The notes under the pieces: generated by a model
What the model was told of the DNA's origin: nothing
Seen by the model: the letters and a program-made list of their open reading frames with translations, nothing else
Database searches by the model: none
Program-made: the position numbers and the translations under genes
Shown here: one piece after another, positions 55,935 to 64,000 of the stretch
How positions within the stretch are numbered: the first letter of the stretch is position 1
How the letters are laid out: each line of letters starts with the position of its first letter
Source of the DNA: Pantoea cypripedii
Lineage (GTDB): Bacteria; Pseudomonadota; Gammaproteobacteria; Enterobacterales; Enterobacteriaceae
Direction: 5' to 3'
NCBI RefSeq assembly: GCF_002095535.1
Contig: NZ_MLJI01000002.1
Coordinates: 9,786 to 73,785, forward strand
Length of the DNA: 64,000 nt

Positions 55935-57392
55935 ATGAATACACTACAGCAACGTATACACATCACTTCAGACTTTACCTATAAAAATCTTCTAACGAAG
56001 ATTTCTCTGGCTTTTTCGGACTTGATTTTTTTCAATGCTGCACTATTTGTTGCGCTGGCGCTGATTGAATCACTTTCACACTCACCGCTTGCCGATATTT
56101 CTGCCAAAGATCTCAATTTAAAAATCATTACACATATTTGTCTTTCGGTTATTTGTGTCGGTTGGTTCTGGGTTCGTCTGCGTCACTTTACCTATCGCAA
56201 ACCTTTCTGGTTCGAACTTAAGGAAATTATCCGTACTGTTCTTATTTTCTCTGTGATCGACCTGGCTATTACTGCGTTGTCACAGTGGCAGATGTCACGT
56301 TTTGTCTGGGCTCTTACCTGGTTGCTGGCTTTAATCGTTATTCCTATTGGACGAGCCATTGCACGCCGCTTGCTGAATCATTTTGGGATGTGGAAAAAAC
56401 AGACTGTAATCATTGGCAGCAGTAAGAACGCCCAGGAGGCCTGGAAGGCTCTGCAAAGCGAAGAAGTGATGGGATATGATGTTGTTGCTTATTATGATGT
56501 TGACGGTAAATGCCCTCAAGCAAGCATCTCCGGTATTCCAGTATTACGTAATGAACAAGACCTTTGGTTACTGACCAATCCTGAAACTCAGTTTATTGTC
56601 GCAGTTGAGTCTGAACAAAGTCAGTATCGTGATACCTGGCTCAAAACTTTGGCACGACGTAATTGCCGTTCGGTTTCTGTCATTCCTACTTTGCGTGGTG
56701 TACCACTATACGGTACTGACATGGCCTATATCTTCAGCCATGAAGTGATGATTCTGCGCGTTAACAACAATCTTGCGAAACGTACCTCGCGCTTCCTGAA
56801 GCGTGCGTTTGATATTGTTGGCGCGCTTAGCATTATCATCGCGCTGTCCCCGGCTCTGTTGATTCTTGGCTATCTCGTCAGTCGTGATGGTGGCAACCCG
56901 ATTTACGGTCATGAACGCGTTGGTCTCAATGGCCGTAAGTTTAAATGTCTCAAATTCCGCTCAATGGTGATCAACTCCAAAGAGGTGCTGGAAGAGGTAC
57001 TGCGAACAGATCCGGTGGCACGAGCTGAGTGGGATAAAGATTACAAACTGAAAAATGACCCTCGTATTACCAAAGTTGGTCACTTTATCCGTAAAACCAG
57101 TCTGGATGAGTTGCCACAGCTGTGGAATGTGGTACGTGGCGATATGAGTCTGGTAGGGCCGCGTCCTGTTATCGAAGATGAACTGAGTCGTTACGCTGGT
57201 GATGTCGATTATTACCTGATGGCGAAACCAGGCATGACGGGATTGTGGCAGGTCAGCGGTCGTAACGATGTTGATTATGAAACACGCGTTTACTTTGATT
57301 CCTGGTATGTCAAAAACTGGTCACTATGGAATGACATTGCGATTTTATTTAAAACGGTAGGCGTAGTGCTGAAACGCGACGGCGCTTATTAA
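55935..57392 (+). CDS. wbaP: Undecaprenyl-phosphate hexose-1-phosphate transferase (WbaP/AmsG/WcaJ type)
   Basis: A 485-residue polyprenol phosphate transferase that adds the first sugar phosphate to undecaprenyl phosphate. Four N-terminal helices, [16 protein letters not shown] (a stretch I associate with galactose-type WbaP and AmsG), a Rossmann-like middle domain, then a fifth helix and the catalytic domain: [34 protein letters not shown] and [11 protein letters not shown]. Galactose-1-phosphate is more likely than glucose but not certain. It is downstream of wzx. Confidence 0.92.
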   Translation: MNTLQQRIHITSDFTYKNLLTKISLAFSDLIFFNAALFVALALIESLSHSPLADISAKDLNLKIITHICLSVICVGWFWVRLRHFTYRKPFWFELKEIIRTVLIFSVIDLAITALSQWQMSRFVWALTWLLALIVIPIGRAIARRLLNHFGMWKKQTVIIGSSKNAQEAWKALQSEEVMGYDVVAYYDVDGKCPQASISGIPVLRNEQDLWLLTNPETQFIVAVESEQSQYRDTWLKTLARRNCRSVSVIPTLRGVPLYGTDMAYIFSHEVMILRVNNNLAKRTSRFLKRAFDIVGALSIIIALSPALLILGYLVSRDGGNPIYGHERVGLNGRKFKCLKFRSMVINSKEVLEEVLRTDPVARAEWDKDYKLKNDPRITKVGHFIRKTSLDELPQLWNVVRGDMSLVGPRPVIEDELSRYAGDVDYYLMAKPGMTGLWQVSGRNDVDYETRVYFDSWYVKNWSLWNDIAILFKTVGVVLKRDGAY

Positions 57393-57421
57393 TTTCCTCT
57401 AACTTATTCTATGGAGCTAAT

Positions 57422-57946
57422 GTGATAAAAAGCGATAGACTTATCACGCAGTTGCAAAATAAATTCATCGAATATGCGATAGAGAACTTATCTCTTCAAA
57501 TGCCGTACAACAAGATGAACTATTTTGTATATGATATTCATCATTTCTTATTGGCGTTGAGCCGAGGCGAGATTAACTCTCGATCGAGAAACATCGTTTT
57601 GCTTTTTAATAATGAACTGGAGGTTTTTATTCTCCAGTCGATTTGTGATGTTTCCTTTGTGGCTCTTGATGTTCGCAGTCTTGATGTATTCGACTTCTTT
57701 AACGGAGAGAAGGCTTTTAAGAAAGTAAAGCCGTTCAAAGAAAAGGATGATAGTGCCAGAATGCGGGTTTTCCTCCTTATCTTGCGTGGTTGGGATGATG
57801 AGAAAATTTGTCATTCACTATTTATTACTATGAAAAAGCTGAAGGAATATAAATCACAGCTAACATATTCTTTTTTTGAGAAGAGAAGAAATCTTTTCTA
57901 TTTAACGCTAAATGGATTCTTGCAAAGGGATGTTTTGGCAGCCTAA
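57422..57946 (+). CDS. Unusual LuxR-like protein
   Basis: A 174-residue protein starting with GTG after GGAG. The last 55 residues have the shape of a LuxR helix-turn-helix (LLILRGWDDEKICHSLFITMKKLKEYKSQL), but several positions normally fixed are changed; the family would have T-x-REx at the start and S-x-K-T-V in the recognition helix. The N-terminal 120 residues do not resemble a receiver. It may be a diverged regulator like the protein at 38562. Position at the end of the assembly genes suggests a role in polysaccharide control. Confidence 0.55.
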   Translation: MIKSDRLITQLQNKFIEYAIENLSLQMPYNKMNYFVYDIHHFLLALSRGEINSRSRNIVLLFNNELEVFILQSICDVSFVALDVRSLDVFDFFNGEKAFKKVKPFKEKDDSARMRVFLLILRGWDDEKICHSLFITMKKLKEYKSQLTYSFFEKRRNLFYLTLNGFLQRDVLAA

Positions 57947-59248
57947 ATAAAAAATTTTTTGATAAGTTGTCCTGCTACCTTTAGGAGGGACAGGGTGGCA
58001 GGATAATTTATATCATCCCTGACATAACGATGAATTACCGCCAGCTGAATTATTTTCCAACATTTCATTTTGATAACCGAAATTTCATGTTGGCTAATAA
58101 TTTAAGTATTCATGGAAATTTGAACGCAGATATTATTTTCATGATGTTTTCTACCAACTTGGAAATGATTCTAACTCCTTCCTAGATATCCTCGCCATTT
58201 TTTCAAGCCATTTTGCGTTGCTTATCTGACCTGTTTCCCATTGATTAACACATCCGAGATGTTATTAACGTCTTTATCAGAAACGTAGGGTGTCCCTATG
58301 CAGAATTTCTTCTGAAGAATAACTCATCAGTATTTTTCAGAAAGTCAAAAGTAAGATTTTCAATTTTTAAACTCTACCGTATGTGCGTAATATCTGACAT
58401 AGTGTTTTATTGCGTGACGTGAGGATGTAGAAGTCTTGCGGTTGCAGAAGCGAATCGACTTCAAGATCATGAGGATTTCATATCAGGTGTTTCTTCAAAG
58501 AGTCGATGCATTGATAATGCAGCACCGGGGGCTACTCTTTGTTTGGCCGGAAGTACTGGTGGTAGATCCGATGAGCGAAACTGCTGTGTTAATGTGTGAG
58601 ACGACAGAATTATTTTAATTCCGAACTATTGGATTTATAGGATGTTCTTTCAATTTTTTTGTTAGTTTTAAAATTACACGGCTGTTGCATCTCAGAGTCG
58701 CTACTTAATTGAACTGGAGTTAGAGCAACGCAGAGTTTCGTTTATCTCAGGAAACGTAGTTACTGCGTCATGAGGGATATTTAGTTAATCACAAGTACGT
58801 TGAGCGAAGCTGTAAATCCAACCCCTGACCGTAAAATGCAGATAACGTCAAAGAAGTCTTGCAACATACTACTTTCCTTTGTTGCACTTGGAAGTGCCAA
58901 ATTTGACATGTTTTAAGTATTGGTACAGGGATGTCTTATACATACGAAGGGTAATAGACCATATAGAATTTATTCTGCAATCAACACTTAGTTATTTTGA
59001 CCTACTCAATTTCCTTGATATTTTTTTGAACGGAAATATTGATAACGATAAATATGGCATTATTAGATGTGGCTCTCTGTAGAATCTTATGGTAGGTCAG
59101 GAAATTTAATAAAGTAAGTACTTATGATGTTAACCGGATAAGTTGTGAAAAAAAGCCGTACCCTGTCATATCTATCAGTGGTGCGGCCTAAGTACATCAA
59201 TTGAAGATAAAATTTTTAAATTATGTAGTTGTATAAATACAGTTCACT
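57947..59248. other. Long region of gene debris, no intact gene
   Basis: About 1.3 kb with no intact reading frame. A helix-turn-helix remnant lies at 58160-58327. Other open stretches (58436-58618, MRLQKRIDFKIMRISY...; 58879-59082) are not recognised and have no good start. Confidence 0.5.
58160..58327 (-). pseudogene. Remnant of a small XRE-type helix-turn-helix gene
   Basis: On the minus strand the start MSYSSEEILHRDTLRF is followed by stops. In another frame it reads NQWETGQISNAKWLEKMARIS, which fits helices 3 to 5 of an XRE-type DNA-binding domain. A small broken regulator, perhaps an antitoxin or phage-type repressor. Confidence 0.4.
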
Positions 59249-60385
59249 TCATTGGCTTTTTGAGCTTTTATAAGAAATGAAGGCTACAGCAAAATTGTTA
59301 ATTTTATTCATTGTTTTTTCTACAACAGGAGTAATGATAAGCCTCAGCTTTGGTTCAATAAATATTGAAATAGCTAATGATAGAACAAACATCGCTGATA
59401 GTGCAGATATCAGGCAGTTAGTCTGAGATATTCCAAAAGACGATAATTTCCCCATCAATGCAGAACCAACAAGTTGATGGATAAGATACAAAGGATAAGT
59501 CGATAGCCCTAAAATCCTGACTATTTTTCCTCCACCTTTGCCAATTACTTCTGCAACATATTCATTAAATTCCACTGATAAGTAAATGAATAACGAGGAT
59601 AAAAGCCACAAAAATACACCAAGATAACTATCTGTGCCATGCAATGAGTGGAATACAAGTATGCAACTGCCAACTAAACCGCATACAATTCCATAGCATC
59701 TTATCTTGGTAAGTCCATTATAAAGCAATCCATAAAGGAAATAACCAAAACCAAACTCACATGCGTTAACGATAAGAGATAGCTGGAAGGGTCTTGATTG
59801 CGATAACCAACCCAAATCAGGTCGATAGATAAAAATAAAATAGCAAAATAATGTGCTTGCAGTAGTTAGTATAGTCATTACATATTCAATTTTATTGAAA
59901 GCATTAATGGCTATAACGGCAAAAATTATAAAGTAAAATGAACATTCAATGCCTAATGTCCAATACGTTCCATCAATATGATCTCCGATTGGTATGAACA
60001 AAACACTGCGAACCCACGAGAGAATCACTTCTACACTACTGCGGTGGTCAACAGCAAGAGCAACAACTAATGTTATTGAAGCACAAATCCACGCAGCAGG
60101 GAATAGGCGTAGTATTCTGCTACGAACAAACTTTGCAGCACTCGCACCTTGTGCACTATATGCAATAACGAAACCAGAAATCACAAAGAAAATATCAACG
60201 CCCACACGCCCAGCACTAGTTATTCCTTCAGCCCAGGGAAAATCAAAACTTCCATTGGTTATTTTATATGCCGTGAAGCCCGGTACCCCAATCCAGTAAC
60301 TCAGATGAAATAACATCACGTATGCAGCACATAGAAATCGAATTATATCAATTCCATATATCGGCTTGGGTTTTGTAAGAGTCAT
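59249..60385 (-). CDS. Acyltransferase family 3 membrane protein (exopolysaccharide acyltransferase)
   Basis: About 378 residues and ten hydrophobic segments. Typical motifs: IDIIRFLCAAYVMLFHLSYW at the start (His in the first helix), RVGVDIFFVISGFVIAYS, FVRSRILRLFPAAWICA and GTYWTLGIECSFYFI. This family (as in OafA or WcaF-like roles) moves acetyl or other acyl groups onto sugars. I use the ATG at 60385. It reads toward the locus from the other strand and may be transcribed after the Wzy-like gene, 107-145 bp upstream. Confidence 0.87.
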   Translation of the reverse strand: MTLTKPKPIYGIDIIRFLCAAYVMLFHLSYWIGVPGFTAYKITNGSFDFPWAEGITSAGRVGVDIFFVISGFVIAYSAQGASAAKFVRSRILRLFPAAWICASITLVVALAVDHRSSVEVILSWVRSVLFIPIGDHIDGTYWTLGIECSFYFIIFAVIAINAFNKIEYVMTILTTASTLFCYFIFIYRPDLGWLSQSRPFQLSLIVNACEFGFGYFLYGLLYNGLTKIRCYGIVCGLVGSCILVFHSLHGTDSYLGVFLWLLSSLFIYLSVEFNEYVAEVIGKGGGKIVRILGLSTYPLYLIHQLVGSALMGKLSSFGISQTNCLISALSAMFVLSLAISIFIEPKLRLIITPVVEKTMNKINNFAVAFISYKSSKSQ

Positions 60386-60530
60386 TAATTCACCGCCATA
60401 AATTAAATACATGAGGCCAGTCACATTCTCATTTTGGAAATGTGGCTCGTTATCGTATCACAATGTTTGATACTCCATTTTTATTATTAGGCGTCATATC
60501 CATGACTATTTACTAGGCTAATGGCTTTGC

Positions 60531-61796
60531 TTAATAAACGTGTTGCATCCTACTTTTATTTTCGATGCTTTCCTGAATAATATGACGTTTTCTCAACCCT
60601 TGTACGTACACATGAGAAAATACCAAACAGAAGAGAAATGATGTTGAAAATAGCTGAAGGCTAGCTAATGTGTATGAGGTAAATGCCCATATTACTAATA
60701 GCGCGCACAGGAGTACTCTGTTTTTATTCCTGTTTAAAAATACATAGGTGGCCATCCATATGAACGATGCTGCAAAGAAAAACCCTGAGAATAGACCAAA
60801 TGCAGAGCGTGCTAGTCTGAATTCATTCTCCATATAAGCCTGGCCACCAACGCCAAAGAGACTTAACATAGGATCACTTGACATAATTTTATTCAACTGA
60901 TCATATTGAATTTCCCTCATCTGGAGGGTATCAAGGTTTGCCTGATTTGCCATCTCAGGATGAATTAAAGCATTAATTTTGTTTGTTGCTATATAAACCA
61001 TGTCTGTGAAAAATGTTGGGTTAGTCAAATACTGTTCCATCGCAATGAGAAGCAGGAATGGACCGATAATTGCTATATAGCTCGTAGTTTTAAGTGGCTT
61101 TCTGAACACAGATAGAATTAATATCAAAGCCATTGTTACCATTGCTGTGCCTGTATTCTGGGCTACTATTCCGAGTAGTAAGCAAGCCATCTTAATATTG
61201 AAGGTTATAAGATTTTTTTGCTTCACCACAAAGATAAGGCAGAAAATTGCAAAACAAATCATCTGGCCATCCATTGTAGGATAACCCACTCCCATTCTAC
61301 CCCAATCTCTGAAGTCTGGCTTGAATAAAGGAAAGCCAAAAAGATATATAGGGATAGTGATGACAGAATAGATTGCAGCAAGAGTTATAACAAGCTGTAT
61401 TCCTTTCTCTGTGATTGATATGTTGTTTCTCGCATAAGTAAGAAAGGAAAGGAATATTATTGAAAAAAGAATGTGTTTATAGACAGATGAATATTTATTT
61501 GCATAAATCTGAAGCGCACCAACTTTGAAATCTTCTATGTGATTAAAAAGTGTTACAGGTATGTTTATTATTGCAAATGCAGATACTAGCAGAAAAGGTA
61601 ATGCAAGTTTTATATCCTGTTTTTTTACGGTCTTAAGAAGTGGGAGGCAAAGGAGTATAAATAAATTAAGACCAAGCTCCCTGAAAGGAGACACTAGGTC
61701 TGAAATGATAAGGTTACTCCTCATCCCATCAAAAACTATAAAAAAAACCAGGAAAAAGAATATGCACCTATGTAGAGTGCTAACACGCAGTGTCAT
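60531..61796 (-). CDS. wzy: Wzy-type polysaccharide polymerase (O-antigen ligase/polymerase-like)
   Basis: A 421-residue protein with about ten to eleven membrane helices and one large loop (about 280-330, MANQANLDTLQMREIQYDQL). Low sequence similarity is normal for this class; the loop position and the motif LFGVGGQAY (as G-x-G in the loop end) support a Wzy/WaaL-like polymerase. The locus needs such an enzyme and no other candidate is present. Assignment rests on topology and context. Confidence 0.72.
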   Translation of the reverse strand: MTLRVSTLHRCIFFFLVFFIVFDGMRSNLIISDLVSPFRELGLNLFILLCLPLLKTVKKQDIKLALPFLLVSAFAIINIPVTLFNHIEDFKVGALQIYANKYSSVYKHILFSIIFLSFLTYARNNISITEKGIQLVITLAAIYSVITIPIYLFGFPLFKPDFRDWGRMGVGYPTMDGQMICFAIFCLIFVVKQKNLITFNIKMACLLLGIVAQNTGTAMVTMALILILSVFRKPLKTTSYIAIIGPFLLLIAMEQYLTNPTFFTDMVYIATNKINALIHPEMANQANLDTLQMREIQYDQLNKIMSSDPMLSLFGVGGQAYMENEFRLARSAFGLFSGFFFAASFIWMATYVFLNRNKNRVLLCALLVIWAFTSYTLASLQLFSTSFLFCLVFSHVYVQGLRKRHIIQESIENKSRMQHVY

Positions 61797-61908
61797 GATC
61801 GTTAACCGGTTAAATTGCTGATTTGTAAATGCTACATTACCAGATAATTAGCGTCAATAGCATGTTGCCTATTGGAACTTTCTTAAACAACTTATAGGGA
61901 TTTGTCCT

Positions 61909-62024
61909 ATGCGTGTAAGTCAATTATCCATGAATAAACAGGTGATTAATAAAAATAGGCGGGATTTTATATTTAAGGTAATTCTTATGTCTAGTGCGTC
62001 TTCATTGCTCCCTGGCTTTGCTTT
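61909..62024 (+). CDS. Start of a Tat-exported protein, cut by contig end
   Basis: The frame from ATG at 61909 reads MRVSQLSMNKQVINKNRRDF, then IFKVILMSSASSLLPGFAF, up to the linker. NRRDFIF followed by a hydrophobic stretch is a twin-arginine signal. In related loci an exported EPS lyase or depolymerase (AmsF/WceF) lies near here, a possible identity I cannot confirm. An inner ATG at 61930 is an alternative start. Confidence 0.6.
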
Positions 62025-62036
62025 CTAGCTAGCTAG
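62025..62036. other. Artificial contig linker (CTAGCTAGCTAG)
   Basis: Fourth copy of the linker. It cuts the Tat-signal gene on the left and an IS3 orfB on the right. Confidence 0.93.
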
Positions 62037-62640
62037 GCTGCTTTCCTTTACGGCGAAAATTCAGTTTCAGCAGGCAGTAAATCCGGTGGACTCTTTTATG
62101 GTTCCAGGAATTGCCTTGTCTGCGGAGTATCTGAAAAAGTTTATTAAATCCATACCGTGGATAGCGCTCAGCCGCTACACGTCAGCGCCACAATCACTGG
62201 CTCATCACGCAGTGTATCCGGCTGGTAAAGAAATACCGTACCTGCTCAGCGATAACATCCTGCATGCCCGGCGTATGCTCATCGCAAACTGGGTGGTCAC
62301 ATAGCTGACGAGCTCACGTTTTATCGCTGGTTTTAAAGCGTTTTTTCGATGACGTCTTTTAACGCACGATTTTCCAGACTCAGATCAGCAAACATTTGTT
62401 TCAGCCGGCGGTTTTCGTCCTCAGGATCCTTCATCTTTTTGATATCAGAGGCTTCCATACCGCCATACTTCACTTTCCAGTTGTAATAGCTGGCCTCAGA
62501 AATACCGGCTTCACGGCAGACATCCTTGACGGTGCGTCCGGCTTCGACAGACTTCAGAACGGCAATGATCTGGTGTTCGGTGAATCGGGCTTTACGCATG
62601 GCGATCTCCTCAGGAAGACATAATCAGTATGTCGGAAGAT
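62037..62640 (-). mobile_element. IS3-family element, truncated in orfB by the contig end
   Basis: On the minus strand orfA (62599-62333) is followed by the N-terminal third of orfB in the -1 frame (ALKPAIKRELVSYVTTQFAMS ... YQPDTLRDEPVI ... RYPRYGFKKLF ... KRVHRIYCLLKLNFRRKG) up to the linker. The switch point is the run of A in GAAAAAACGC. IS copies at contig ends are typical, since repeats break assemblies. I could not place the terminal repeat with certainty. Confidence 0.88.
62333..62599 (-). CDS. IS3-family transposase OrfA
   Basis: Eighty-eight residues: MRKARFTEHQIIAVLKSVEAG ... VKDVCREAGISEASYYNWKVKYGG (helix-turn-helix) and a leucine-zipper tail ENRRLKQMFADLSLENRALKDVIE. Intact. 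It binds the element ends and is joined to OrfB by -1 frameshifting at the A-run before its stop. Confidence 0.93.
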   Translation of the reverse strand: MRKARFTEHQIIAVLKSVEAGRTVKDVCREAGISEASYYNWKVKYGGMEASDIKKMKDPEDENRRLKQMFADLSLENRALKDVIEKTL

Positions 62641-63080
62641 CTCTAAAAGTGAATGGGCCGGTTTACAGGGATGCTTACACTGGCCGGAACATACTGGCCA
62701 TCTTATGCGTGGGGGTCCACTGCGGTCTTCACGTTGCTCATTATCTGGCTGGCCGCCCGGATGAAATAAATGCTTCTCCTCATCGACCACTGCAGACGAA
62801 TAACGCCAGATATAAGCTGACGGCCCACGCAGGCGAGGAAAAAAATGTTACACGTTTGGATTCTGGCTGGGTTGCGGCAGGCCGCAGAAGATCAGTAAAG
62901 CGTAGGTCTGTAAGGCTACAGGTCCGCGATCCAGCATCGATTTCCCCAGTTTTCTGGTTCCAGCCGACAGGTGAAGAAGTACAAAAACGCGGTCACTGAT
63001 ACTTTTTTTGCATAACAGAAATGACAATTCATCAATCGTAACCGAGGTGAAACAATTAGAGTGCTTAAAAAGGAGAAAAT
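62641..63080. other. Region between IS and aldo/keto reductase, debris
   Basis: No intact gene. Parts around 62650-62800 read like worn transposase or integrase debris but I cannot assign a family. AAAAAGGAGAA at 63067-63077 is the ribosome site of the next gene. Confidence 0.4.
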
Positions 63081-64000
63081 ATGCGTACCCGAAATTTATC
63101 TCAAAACCTTACTGTCAGTTCTGTCGGCTATGGAGCCATGGGGCTGAGCGAATTTTATGGCCAGACAGACGATCAGGCCTCCCTGCAACTGTTACATAAG
63201 CTCATCGATTTGAATATCACGTTCATTGATACCGCGAACCTTTACGGGCGGGGCCACAATGAGCGCCTGATTGGTCACTTTCTTGCCGGGCTGGATAAGA
63301 CGACGCGTGAGCAGTTCAAAATTGCCACGAAATGTGGAATCGATCGCTCACCCGACGAGTCATATGCCCGTACCATTAACAACCAGCCTGACTATATCAC
63401 TCGCTGCTGTAATGAGTCCCTCAAAAGACTGGGTGTTGAGCGAATCGATTTGTTCTATCTGCACCGGGTCAGTCAGGCCACTCCCATTGAAGAGAGTATG
63501 GAATGCCTGAGCCGTCTCGTCAGTGAAGGTAAGATCAACCACATCGGCCTCTGTGAGGTCTCCGCTCCCACTCTGCGACGGGCCCATGCAGTACACCCGC
63601 TTACCGCGCTGCAGACAGAATATTCATTGTGGACACGCGATATTGAAGATGAAATCCTTCCGGCATTGAAAGAGCTGGGCATCGGCCTGGTGCCTTACTC
63701 TCCCTTGGGAAGAGGCTTCCTGACCGGAAAATACCGCAAAAACAGTGATTTTGGGGAAGGGGATTTCCGTAAAAATAATGAGCGATTCATTCAGTCCAGC
63801 CTCGATCATAACGCCCAGCTTCTTGACGTTATCGAACCGCTGGCTGAAAAATACAGCTGTACCACGGGGCAGGTTGCGCTGGCCTGGCTGCTGGCGCAGT
63901 ACGACAGGCTGGTTCCTATTCCCGGAACCAAGCACACCTGTTATCTGACTGAGAATGCCCGGGCGGCAGATATTCTTCTGGAGAGCTCAGATATTGCCTT
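63081..64000 (+). CDS. Aldo/keto reductase, 3' end outside window
   Basis: At least 306 residues of an NADPH-dependent AKR of the YajO/AKR13 type. Motifs: SSVGYGAMGLSEFYG, FIDTANLYGRGHNERLIG (Asp and Tyr of the tetrad), FKIATKCG (Lys), IDLFYLHRVSQATPIEE (His), and VPYSPLGRGFLTGKY and PIPGTKH (cofactor binding). It reduces aldehydes or ketones; the substrate cannot be told. The ATG follows AAGGAG directly. The frame runs open to the end. Confidence 0.93.
   Translation, partial: MRTRNLSQNLTVSSVGYGAMGLSEFYGQTDDQASLQLLHKLIDLNITFIDTANLYGRGHNERLIGHFLAGLDKTTREQFKIATKCGIDRSPDESYARTINNQPDYITRCCNESLKRLGVERIDLFYLHRVSQATPIEESMECLSRLVSEGKINHIGLCEVSAPTLRRAHAVHPLTALQTEYSLWTRDIEDEILPALKELGIGLVPYSPLGRGFLTGKYRKNSDFGEGDFRKNNERFIQSSLDHNAQLLDVIEPLAEKYSCTTGQVALAWLLAQYDRLVPIPGTKHTCYLTENARAADILLESSDIA

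Noticed and set aside
62526..62999. 157-codon plus-strand frame
   Set aside because: It begins inside the IS3 orfA on the opposite strand and has no coherent features; likely debris.

Overview
The window looks like DNA from an enterobacterium of the Erwinia/Pantoea/Enterobacter type. Its genes (P1-type ParAB, a Wza/Wzb/Wzc exopolysaccharide locus with ManB/ManC, an ops element, IS3-family elements) are all at home there. It is not one natural molecule read end to end. The 12-mer CTAGCTAGCTAG, a palindrome with a stop codon in all six frames, occurs at 11607, 44827, 48237 and 62025. Genes are cut off at or run up to these sites, so I read them as artificial contig joins. The window is therefore five contigs: 1-11606, 11619-44826, 44839-48236, 48249-62024 and 62037-64000. 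Adjacency across a join is unproven. The exception is 44826/48249, where two halves of one glycosyltransferase show that contigs 2 and 4 belong next to each other and that contig 3 sits between them only in the assembly, or as a real insertion.

Contig 1 is a plasmid replicon. It has a Rep protein with seven iterons upstream (21-23 bp spacing) and about 24 more downstream, a DnaA box, parA and parB, then a degraded region: IS3-family remnants, one intact-looking IS with 26-bp perfect terminal repeats, a broken conjugation-type lytic transglycosylase, a 33-bp direct-repeat array, and a broken StbB/ParR-like partition gene.

Contig 2 starts with an AT-rich degraded stretch and a fragment of an amino-acid transporter, then two tandem tiny Cys-rich proteins, a CPBP protease and a MetQ-like binding protein. 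A complete peptide uptake and hydrolysis operon follows (GntR regulator, M20 peptidase, Tat-type binding protein, two permeases, fused double ATPase, second M20 peptidase, M24 peptidase). Next are four paralogous minus-strand genes for large repeat proteins (25576-32250) that I cannot assign to a known family. They share Ser/Thr/Pro-rich N-termini, about six helical repeats of roughly 70 residues, basic patches, and acidic or Pro-rich tails. After them come DoxX, a YbhB-type protein, an AraC regulator, a shortened CDI-type RNase toxin with immunity gene, an exported esterase and a degenerate EAL protein. The polysaccharide locus then begins (ops element, YjbE-like peptide, LuxR-type regulator, wza, wzb, wzc, two glycosyltransferases) and continues in contig 4 (manC, manB, mannosyltransferase-like GT4, small GT2, wzx flippase, wbaP-type initiating transferase, LuxR-like protein, acyltransferase, wzy-type polymerase, start of a Tat-exported protein). 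Together these cover GDP-mannose supply, lipid-linked repeat assembly, flipping, polymerisation and export.

Contig 3 carries a gene with the diagnostic motifs of eukaryote-type chitin synthases (split by apparent homopolymer errors) next to the 3' end of an OprD-like porin gene. Contig 5 has an IS3-family element and the start of an aldo/keto reductase.

Many genes are interrupted by one-base shifts, usually at or near a homopolymer. Part of the apparent decay is probably sequencing error, not biology.
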